Of a DNA stretch of 64,000 nucleotides, positions 1-8,547 are shown in pieces. Under the pieces are notes generated by a model. That model ran no database searches and was not told where the DNA came from. It was given only the letters and a program-made list of their open reading frames with translations. Both the position numbers and the translations under genes were made by a program. The stretch is from Closterium sp. NIES-65 (lineage: Eukaryota > Streptophyta > Zygnematophyceae > Desmidiales > Closteriaceae). Numbering within the stretch: position 1 is the first letter of the stretch; each line of letters opens with the position of its first letter. Location of the stretch: NCBI GenBank assembly GCA_948144175.1, contig CANXME010000864.1, positions 930,001 to 994,000 on the forward strand, written 5' to 3'.

Positions 1-40
1 GCTTTCACTTAGTCATTTCATTCTCGTTCAATTTTCCTCA
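1..40 (+). repeat. 3' end of 5' LTR of copia A
   Basis: These 40 bases match the last 40 bases of the 3' LTR (7286-7325) almost exactly, ending in CA and directly followed by the primer-binding site. Confidence 0.9.
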
Positions 41-52
41 TGGTATCGAGCA
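41..52 (+). promoter_or_regulatory. Primer-binding site of copia A
   Basis: TGGTATCGAGCA starts directly after the LTR CA. It matches the initiator tRNA-Met complement TGGTATCAGAGC for seven bases and then lacks one A. The same one-base-short form occurs in copia F, and close variants in C, D and E. Reverse transcription primer by family knowledge; the base pairing is inferred. Confidence 0.75.
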
Positions 53-59
53 CGTTCCC

Positions 60-1181
60 CTGTGGGAACTGCACCTAGGGCCCACCACTTCGACCTTTTT
101 TTTAATGCCCGAAGCGCGCTCATCCCGAGTCGCACCTCGGGCCTTTACCTCGACGAGCCGCCCCCCGCGGCCTTCCCTCCCCTAGCGGCCCCGCCGCCCT
201 ACTGTCGCGGCCCCGCCGCCCTCACCTTCGCGGCCCCGCCGCCCTCACATCGCGGCCCCGCCGCCCTCTCCTTCGCGGCCCCGCCGCCCTCACCTTCGCG
301 GCCCCGCCGCCCTCACCTTCGCGGCCCCGCCGCCCTCACTTCGCGGCCCCGCTGCATCACCTTCGCAGCCCCGCCGCCCTCACTTCGCGGCCCCGCCGCC
401 TCACCTTCGCGGCCCCGCCGCCCTGCCCTTCGCGGCCCCGCCGCCCTCACTTCGCGACCCCGCTGCCTCACCTCTGCGGCCTCGCCGCCCTCACTTTGCG
501 GCCCCGCCGCCTCACCTTCGCGGCCCCGCCGCCCTCACTTCGTGGCCCCGCCGCCCTCACTTTGCGGCCCCGCCGCCCTCACCTTCGCGGCCCCGCCGCC
601 CTCACCTTCGCGGCCCCGCCGCCCTCACTTCGCGGCCCCGCCGCCTCACCTTCACGGCCCCGCCGCCCTCACTTCGCGGCCTCGCCGCCCTCACTTTGCA
701 GCCCCGCCGCCTCACCTCTCGGCCCCGCCGCCCCACTTCGCGGCCCCGCCGCCCTCACTTCGCGGCCCCGCCGCCCTGCACCTGCCGGCCCTGCCGCCCT
801 ACTGTTGCGGCCCCGCCGCCCGTCTGCTGCGGCCCCGCTGCTCTCCCCTCCTTCTTAGCGCGCACCCGAGCAGTCGACCACCGCGCCACCCAGTACCGGA
901 GGAGCCGAGCCGCCCGGCCGCTGAGCCGCCCTGCAGCCGGGCCGCCCAGCAGCCGAGCCGCCGAGCCGCCGAGCCGCTCAGCCGCCCAGCCGCCGAGCCG
1001 CCCAGCAGCCGAGCCGCCGAGCCGCCCAGCAACCAAGCCGCCCCGCAGCCGAGCCGCCGAGTCGCTGAGTCGCCGAGCCGCCCTACAGCCGAGCTGCCCG
1101 ACCTGTTCTTTCTAGTGAGCACATCCCCTCTGTCACTGCGTGCTCTTCCCCTACTGCTTGCACTGCTAGTCTCTTGTCGCC
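60..1181 (+). repeat. GC-rich minisatellite leader of copia A
   Basis: From about 185 to 840 the sequence is an imperfect tandem array of a 20-24 bp unit of the type GGCCCCGCCGCCCTCACTTC. From about 895 to 1100 it changes to a GCCGAGCCGCCCAGC-type array. Long open frames exist on both strands here only because the repeats lack stops; they have no domain and are not called as genes. The leader ends at the gag ATG at 1182. Equivalent arrays with other unit sequences occupy the same place in C, D, E and F. Confidence 0.85.
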
Positions 1182-2689
1182 ATGGCTACCCCTAGTGTCC
1201 TCGCGTTTGACGCTGAGGGTCGAGCCATTGACTTTGAGGTCTGGGTCGACGACCTCCAGCTCTTCTTATAGTGCGATAGGGCGGACGGCCTTTCACTCTT
1301 TGACCTCACCTCTGGCGCCTCCCCTGCCCCTGCTGCTGATGCTGACCCCACTGTTCACTCTCAATGGGCCACCCACGATGCTGCTGCACGTCTTGCTGTG
1401 CGTCGCCACCTCCCTACCACTGAGCACGCGCACTTTAGTCAGTACAAGAGTGCTCAGACCTTGTACGACGCTGTAGTTGCGCGCTACTCTTCCCCTGCCA
1501 CTGCTGCACTGAGCCGCCTCATGCTACCGTACCTCTTTTCTGACCTTGCTGCCTTTCCCACTGTCGCTGACCTCATTACGCACCTCCGCACTAGTGACAC
1601 TCGCTACCGCGCCGCGCTTCCTGCTGAGTTCTGCGCCAAGAACCCCCCCCCCCCATGTACATCAGTCTCTATTACATAGTCACACGCCTCCCTGACTCCC
1701 TGCGCGTAGTCAGGGACCACTTTCTCTCAGTCTGTCCCACCACTCTCACTATTGACCTCCTCGAGAAGGCCCTCCTAGCAGCGGAGAAGAGCATAGTCGC
1801 TGTAGGAGCCTCTCGTGGTGACCCTCGCACCCCCATCTTTGAGGGGTGTTCTCCTTCCCCCCTGCTGCCCTCTGTTGCCTCTGCTGCTGCTGCCGACCTG
1901 CTTGGTCTTGAGTCGGTCGGCGCGGCGTCTGCCCCTAGCGGGAGACGCCGCCCTGGCAAGGGCAAGGGGGGCAAGGTCACGGGTGGAGCAAGCGGGGGCG
2001 GTGGAGGTGGCGGTGGAGGCGGCGGAGGGAGTGGGGGTGGTGGTGGGAGTGGTGGCGGGGGTGGTGGTGGTGGTGGCGGCGGCGGCGGAGGGGGAGGCGG
2101 TGGCGGCGGCGGCGGTGGGAGCGGAGGCGGCGGTGGTGGCGGAGGTGGAGGCGGCGGTGGCGGAGGGGGTGGAGCTGGTCGGGGTGGTGCCCCGCAGCGG
2201 AGCAGCTCTGTTGGTGGTCAGCGCCAGCAGCAGCAGCATTCTCGGGACATCCCCCCGCCTCAGCAGCTCCGTGAGTGGTACACGCAGCGTCAGCGTGGTG
2301 GGGGTTTTGGCCCGTGCGCCTACGTTCTTCGTTCCGGCGACCGCGCGGGTGAGCAGTGTGGGGGTGCCCACCCAACCCAGCGCTGCTTTGGCCGCCAGAC
2401 GGACGCTTGGCGTCAGCAGTTCCCCGAGGCTAATGAGATTCCCCGCTGGGGAGAACTGTCTAGGGCTGGCGTAGCGATCTTTGATCTTGACTTTGATGCT
2501 ATCCTTGCTGCCATGTATGCTGTGACTAATAGTGATGAGGGTGACTGTTACCGGTGTTTCCCGCCCGACCCGGGCATTGGTACTACTGCGCTAGGTGCTT
2601 GTTCGGCTACTGCTCTAGGTGCCAGTGCGTCTGCGCTCTCAGGTACTGGTGAGGCTGCGCTCTCAGGTACTGCGTCGGCTTCGGCCTCC
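1182..2689 (+). pseudogene. Copia A gag (capsid/nucleocapsid), broken
   Basis: The start at 1182 lies in a good eukaryotic context (GTCGCCATGG) and the protein begins MATPSVLAFDAEGRA, matching the gag starts of C, D and F. The capsid part runs to the poly-C tract at 1643-1654. A TAG at 1269 replaces the Trp or Gln seen in relatives. Twelve C leave the downstream part, which resumes with MYISLYYIVTRLPDSLR, out of frame. About 60 Gly residues follow (roughly 1985-2180). Then comes a Cys/His cluster spaced C-x13-C-x3-H-x4-C (around 2320-2385) where a copia gag would normally carry a C-x2-C-x4-H-x4-C zinc knuckle. Gag packages element RNA in cytoplasmic particles by family knowledge. Confidence 0.85.
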
Positions 2690-4013
2690 CTCACCTTCAC
2701 ACTTGACTCAGGGGCTTCTCGCTCCTTCTTTCAAGACCGCACCACACTCACGCCACTTGGTCGGCCGGTTGCAGTCTCCCTGGCTGACCCCTCTGGGGGT
2801 CCACTCCTCTCTCACTTCTCCACTGTCCTCCCGTGTCCGGCTGCCCCCTCGGGCACCCTGTCTGGTCTGAACCTCCCCTCGTTCTCGACGAACTTGGTGA
2901 GTGGTGCTGATCTGCAGGATAAGGGGGTTCACCAGTTTACTCCTGCGAGTCAGCGGGTGACCCACTGCTCGGACGCCCGCACAGGCCGACACTTGGCCAC
3001 GTTTTCGCGTCGGCCAGGATTGAGTCCCTACACCCTGACCACTGAGTCTCCTCCTGTCCCAGCGTCTGGCCAGGTAGCTGCGTCGGGTCAGGTGTTTGCT
3101 GCTGCGTCCAGGTCTGGTCCTGAGTCTGCCCCCTGCTCGTGTCGCATCCTGTCTCACGAGACTCTCCTGTGGCACCACCGTCTTGGCCACCCCTCCTTGC
3201 CTCGTCTTCGGGGCATGGCTTCCCGTGTCCTTGTCTCTGGTCTCCCCCGGTCTCTCCCTCCCCTTCCTTCGGGGCCAGGACCTTCCTGTGTCCCCTGTGT
3301 CGAGGGGCGGCTCCGGGTTGCCCCTCACTTCTCCCAGTTTCCCCCGACAGAGGCTCCTCTGCAGACACTTCACATGGACGTGTGGGGCCCGGCCCGCGTC
3401 CGTGGACAGGGTCACGAGCGCTACTTCCTGCTGGTGGTTGACGACTACTCGCGTTACACCACAGTCTTCCCCTTGCGTAGTAAGGGTGATGTCACTGAGG
3501 TGTTGAGCGACTAGATCCGCGCAGCTCGTCTCCAGCTCAGGAGGAGCTTCGGCTCGGACTTTCCTGTTCTGCGTCTGCACTCTGACCAAGGAGGGGAGTT
3601 CTCCTCTAGCCTTCTGCGAGCCTACTGTCTTGCACGAGGCATCCGCCAGACCTTCACGCTTCCGGACTCTCCACAGCAAAATGGGATTGCTGAGCGCCGC
3701 ATTGGAATGGTCATGGACGTCGCTCGTACGTCCATGATGCATGCAGCTGCCCCCCATTTTCTGTGGCCGTTTGCGGTTCGGTACGCGACGCATCAGATCA
3801 ACCTTCACCCCAGGGTCTCCCGGCCGGAGACCTCCCCAGCCTTGCTATGGACAGGGACGGTTGGCGATGCGTCTGCGTTCCGTGTCTGGGGATCTTGGGC
3901 GTTTGTCCGCGACTTGTCTGCGGACAAGCTGTCCCCTCGTGCTGCTCCCTGTGTCTTCCTAGGCTTCCCCCCTCACGCCCCAGGGTGACATTTCTACCAC
4001 CCCTCCTCTCGTC
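2690..4013 (+). pseudogene. Copia A protease and integrase, broken
   Basis: The protease active site is seen as FTLDSGASRSFF near 2695. A GAG-pre-integrase region follows with LWHHRLGHPSLPRL and CVPCVEG (His2-Cys2 zinc-binding type). The integrase core shows the expected acidic residues in HMDVWGP, LVVDDYSRY, LHSDQGGEF and the QQNGIAERR segment. A TAG at 3512-3514 replaces the Trp of the C and D copies and a TGA at 3986-3988 replaces a Trp in the FYHP segment. Integrase inserts the cDNA into chromosomes; this copy cannot make an intact enzyme. Confidence 0.88.
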
Positions 4014-6986
4014 GTGTTCTGTCCTCCCAGGACGTCACATTCGACGAGTCAGTCCCCTTCTACAACCTCTTCCCCTACCGCACTCCTTCCCTCCCCATGC
4101 ACGGTAGACCCCCTTCCCTCTCAGGGTCCTGCCTCTTCAGGTGTGTCCCATGTAGACGCAGTCGAGCCGGTCAAGGTTGCTTATGACTCAGGTACTGCTG
4201 CGGGTGCTGAGCCTGGGGGTGCTGAGCCTGGGGGTGCTGAGTCTGGAGTTGCTGAGCCTGGGAGGGCTGCGACTGGGGGTGCTGAGCCTTGGGGTGCTAC
4301 GTCCGTAGCTGCTGAGCCAGGGGGTGCTGTGTTTGGAGCTGCTGAGCCTGGAGTTGCGGAGCCTGCGGCCACAGGACCTCCCCTTGTGGCATCTGGCGGT
4401 GCGGGGCCTGGAGGTTCTCCGGGTGCTTCGTCTCGGCGGGAGCCACTCTCTCCACAGGAGCTGCGCGAGTGGTTTGCTCACCACTGGAGGCATACTGCTG
4501 GAGCTGGAGCTTCTTCGGCCGCTGAGGGTGCTTGTGCCGCCGGTCCCGGAGCTGCTGGGTTTCCGGGTCCGCCTGGAGCTGGAGCTGCTGAAGGTGTTGG
4601 TGCTGAGACTGCTGCTGTCCTTCTTGAGGGTGTGGGTGCTGCTGGTGCTGCTGGAGGTCCTGCTGCTGGAGGTGCTGTTGGCGCTAGTGCAGCCGCTGAG
4701 GGTGCTTGTGCTGTCTTTGCTGTGTCTGGAGTTGCCGCGCGGCCTCGGCCGTACTTCGTTCCGCTCCTGCAGCAGGTTCTTGGTCTTTCTCCTCCTGTAG
4801 AGTGTCCACCGCATTTCCAGTCACAGTCACAGTTAGAGCCCGCCTCTCCACTTCCTGCTCCCTCTCCTTACGCTGGTCCTACTGGAGGTCTTGCTGAGCG
4901 TCGTGAGCCTGCGTCTCGTCCTTTGACGCCTGTTCGTGCTGCTCGCGCTAGTGGTCGCGGTTCGCATCAGCGTCCTCCTCCTCTCCCTGGCACGCACCGG
5001 ATGACTCTGCGTCCGTCCACTGCTCCTCTGCGTGCCCCTTTGCCTTCTCCTCCTGAGTCCTCTCTTCCTGCACTTGCCGACCCAGAGTCGGACTCTCTTC
5101 GTGCTGCCAGTCCTACTGTCACGCGTCTCCTTGCTACTGTCGTCACTGACCCCTATTTTGAGTCCACTGCTGCATCTGCTCTTGTCGCTGAGCTCGTCGA
5201 CTTTGCTGCTCGTTGTCGTCTAGACTACGCTGCTAGTCTTGTTGCTGAGTCTGCGTCTGTCTGTCCTCCGTCCGTCGGGGGTGAGTGTGCTCTTGGCACG
5301 GACGTCCTTGAGAACAGGCAGGAGGAGTTCCAGTGTCAAGCTGCTACTTCACCTCATCTCACTTCCGTACTACTTGCCCGTGAGGGAGACCCGGATGCAC
5401 CAGACGTCCCGACTCCGCACGCTTACGCGGAGGCCGTAGAGGGTCCCTACTCCTCTCAGTGGCAGGCAGCTATGGATGCAGAGATGGCTTCCTGGAAGTC
5501 CACAGGCACCTACGTTGACGCGGTTCCCCCTCCAGGGGCGAACATCGTCAGTGGCATGTGGATCTTCAGGGTGAAGCGGCCGCTGGGCTCTCCACCTGTC
5601 TTCAGGGCGCGGTACGTCGCTCGTGGCTTCAGTCAGCGGCAAGGAGTTGACTACTTTCAGATCTTCTCTCCCACCTCGAAGATGACCACTCTTCGGGTGC
5701 TGCTGCACATAGCCGCTCAGCGCGACTACGAGCTTCACTCTCTTGACTTCAGCACAGCTTTCTTGTAGGGTAGCGTGCACGAGGAGATCTGGCTACGCCG
5801 TCTACCTGGCTTCACTGGGACTTTCCCTCTTGGCACCCAGTGGAGCCTCCGACGGCCAGTCTACGATCTCCGCCAGGCACCGCGTGAGTGGCACGACACA
5901 CTGAGGACTACACTTGCGGCTCTTGGGTTTGCTCCCTCTACTGCTGACCCGTCGCTGTTTCTGCGCACCGACACTTCTCTGCCGCCGTTCTACATCCTCG
6001 TGTACGTCGCCGACTTGGTCTTTGCCACAGTGGACACTGCTGGACTCGCCTACGTGAAGTCTGCGCTGTAGAAGAGACACACGTGCACAGACCTGGGTGA
6101 ACTGCGCAGCTACCTTGGCCTGGAGATCACCCGGGACAGAGCACGCCGCACCATTACCTTGAGTCAGTCACACATGTTGCAGCAGGTCCTTCAGCGCTTC
6201 GGCTTCACGTACTCCTCGCCTCAGGCCACTCCTCTGTCTACGCGCCACTCGCTCTCAGCTCTGCCTTCGGATGAGTCCGTAGAGTCCAGTGGCCCGTACC
6301 CAGAGCTTGTTGGCTGCCTCATGTACCTGATGACCTGCACACGAACTGACCTTGCATACCCTCTTAGCATTCTTGCACGCTATGTTGCTCCTGGGAGACA
6401 CCGACCAGAGCACATGGCTGCAGCGAAGAGGGTGTTGCGCTACTTGTGCAGTACGTCGGGCATGGGGCTAGTGCTTGGAGGGCAGAGTCCTGTGGTCCTC
6501 AGTGGGCACGCGGACGCTTCTTGGGCTGACGACCAGGCTACTCAGCGGTCGTCACAGGGTTACACCTTCAGTCTTGGTTCCGGCTCTGTTTCGTGGCGGG
6601 CTACTCGCTCGTCTTCTGTTCTCGGCTCCAGTTGTGAGGCTGAGATCTACGCCGGGGCCATGGTTGCTCAGGAGCTTCGCTGGCTCACCTACCTGCTGAC
6701 TGACCTTGGAGAGCCGCCTCATTCTCCTCCAGTGCTGTACGTAGACAACAAGGCCATGCTGGCCTTGTGTCGAGAGCAGCGCCTGGAGCACAAAACGAAG
6801 CACATTGCTCTCCGCTACTTCCTTGCTCGTGAGCTGCAGCAGCGTGGTCAGTTGCAACTTGCGTACGTGGCCTGTGAGGCCAACGCTGCTGATGTTTTCA
6901 CCAAGGCACTTCCGCCTTGTGATCATCAGCGCTTCTGCACTCAGCTGGGACTTGTACCTGTCTTACCTCACTTGCTCACCTCTTGA
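4014..6986 (+). pseudogene. Copia A repeat region, reverse transcriptase and RNase H, broken
   Basis: About 4190-4730 encodes low-complexity Gly/Ala/Glu/Pro repeats of the GGAEP type. The copia reverse transcriptase starts near 5440 (PYSSQWQAAMDAEMASWK, then WIFRVKR, RYVARGFSQ, LDFSTAFL). TAG codons at 5766 and 6069 replace Gln. The catalytic YVDD reads YVAD near 6003, losing one metal-binding Asp. RNase H runs about 6480-6920 with GHADASWADD, SSCEAEIYA, YVDNKAM and DVFTKAL, all catalytic acids present. It ends at 6984-6986 just before the 3' UTR. Confidence 0.9.
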
Positions 6987-7198
6987 TCTTACTTGTACTC
7001 TTGCATATATATATGCATGCTCTCGCTTGTTTAGTGTTATGTATATATGTGCTCTCATGCATGTGAACTGGCCTTGTGGCCTTGACCTTGTGCCCGGACT
7101 GTGTGGTGACTTCGTGATCCACCCTGAGCTTGCTTTGCTTTGCTTTGCTTGACTGGTCTTGTGACCCCTTGTTCTTCCCCACTTTGCCCATGGGGGTG
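6987..7198 (+). other. 3' UTR and PPT-like purine tract of copia A
   Basis: This stretch between the RNase H stop and the 3' LTR contains TATATA stretches, a TTTGC pentamer repeat and the block ACTTTGCCCATGGGGGTG directly before the LTR. The same block (with CCTATGGGGGTG) precedes the 3' LTR in C, D and F, so it is the conserved plus-strand primer region of the family. Confidence 0.75.
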
Positions 7199-7325
7199 TG
7201 TCAGATATATATGACATAGCTATTGTAGGCTATAGTGGGGTAGCACATATGGGGTACAGCTTTCTAGGGCTTGTATTTGTACCCAACTTTCACTTAGTCA
7301 TTTCATTCTCGTTTAATTTTCCTCA
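7199..7325 (+). repeat. 3' LTR of copia A (127 bp)
   Basis: Starts TGTCAGATAT and ends TTTTCCTCA (TG...CA). Its last 40 bases match window positions 1-40. Confidence 0.9.
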
Positions 7326-8547
7326 CCATGCACCCGGAAACTCGTAACATTTTTGTGCTGCCCTGTTTCCCTGTCCACGGAAGATGCAGTGATGTGTTGT
7401 TCGGAAGTGAAGACGACGACATCAAGTTGTGTAGCATGACAACATGGTCCATTGCTGCAGGCCACTGGTGGTTGGGTAGCTGCATGCCACGTAACAGTTT
7501 GCGCATGCTGTTGTGCAGAGTCCTGTTCTTTCTTTCTGCGACACCTTGCTGCTGATGGGCGTAGGGAAGGGAGAGAAGCTGCTTGATTCCTCTTTCCGCC
7601 AGGTACTACTTGAATCGCTGAGAGGTGTATTCTCCTCCTCCGTCTGACTGGAAGCTTTTCAGCTGTGCTCTCGACTCTCTCTCTGCTACTGGTAGCCAGG
7701 CGGCGAACGCTGCGAGTGCCATGTCGCGGCTGGGTAGGTTTAGATGCCAGACGTATCGAGTGGCGGCGTCGATGAAGGTGATCGTGTAGTTGTAAGTAAC
7801 TAGTCCTGGTTCTCGATTGAAGATAATATCGCTGTACACCTTCTCGAGTGGTGCGTACGCGGGTGCGCTCGGGTTGTGGTGAGGAGTGAACGGTCGATGT
7901 GGTAAGTCGCCTTCGGGGCAGGTAAGGCAAGTTCCTCGTGCCCATTGAAGTTCTCTGCCGACAGGTAGTAGTAATGAGTCCTTGTCTAGGACTCATGCTC
8001 TTATTGTGTTATTTAACCCAGTGTTGCTTGGATGTCCCATGCGTGCGTGCCAGATGTCTTCGGAGGCGCGGTATCTGGGTGAGCGTCGATATGCGTCGAA
8101 GTTGGAGTAGAAGCTGGCGACGAAGTTTGCGCTTCTGTGGACTTCTCGTTGAGTTGGGTTCAGCCGCTGTGCGGGTGTTGGTGGTGCTTCGTCAACGAGA
8201 ACTAGTGTCGCTGCTGCTGCCGGTGTTGTTTCTGCTGCTGCAGATGTTGTCTCTGCTGCTTTCGATGTTGTCTCTGCTGCTGCCGATGTTGTCTCTGCTG
8301 CTATCGAATGTTGAATTGTTGCTAACGCGCGTGTTCGTTCTGCTTCATGGATGGTGTGCGAGTACCAGAAGCCTTCCGGGCTGAAGTCTGGATCAAGATC
8401 TGGAGGGTGTGTCGAATCGGCGAAGTTCACGATGGCGTCGCTGTCTGCGGTGCCCAGGTCTGGGACGAAGTCAAGGACGAAGACGTTGTTCTTCAGGACC
8501 GCTTTTCTGATGTAGAGGCTGCCCTTCCCGTGGTATAGTTTGAACTC
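7326..8547 (-). pseudogene. Copia B GAG-pre-integrase and integrase core, broken and truncated
   Basis: Read on the minus strand, WHARMGHPSNTGL (near 8020) marks the pre-integrase zinc region. SDIIFNREPG, TFIDAATRYVWHLNL and SDGGGEYTSQRF (7605-7840) mark the integrase core, followed by QQQGVAERKNRT. Stops at 7993 and 7606 interrupt it. Between 8200 and 8320 a Thr/Ala repeat of the type AAAETTS lies ahead of the zinc region. The reading ends in the LTR of copia A. Confidence 0.85.

Larger units (their letters stand above)
1..7325 (+). mobile_element. Ty1/copia LTR retrotransposon A (5' LTR cut by window edge)
   Basis: Domain order is gag, protease, integrase, reverse transcriptase, RNase H, which defines Ty1/copia. 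The end of the 5' LTR occupies 1-40 (ends TTTTCCTCA), followed at 41 by a primer-binding site TGGTATCGAGCA resembling the initiator tRNA-Met complement. A GC-rich repeat leader runs from about 60 to 1181, coding from 1182 to 6986, then a 3' UTR, a purine-rich PPT-like tract ending at 7198 and a 127 bp 3' LTR (7199-7325). The element is dead: in-frame stops at 1269, 3512, 3986, 5766 and 6069 and a frame break at the poly-C tract 1643-1654. It sits inside copia B, whose integrase stops abruptly at 7326. The other half of B and the target duplication must lie upstream of the window. Confidence 0.93.

Noticed and set aside
62..1195. Open frame of 377 codons plus several overlapping frames on both strands, Pro/Ser/Arg or Gly/Arg-rich
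   Set aside because: It is read-through of the GC-rich tandem repeat leader of copia A; it overlaps the gag start in another frame and has no domain.
1985..2180. Gly-rich stretch as a structural or silk-like host protein
   Set aside because: It lies between copia capsid and the Cys/His motif and recurs in C, D and E; it is part of gag.
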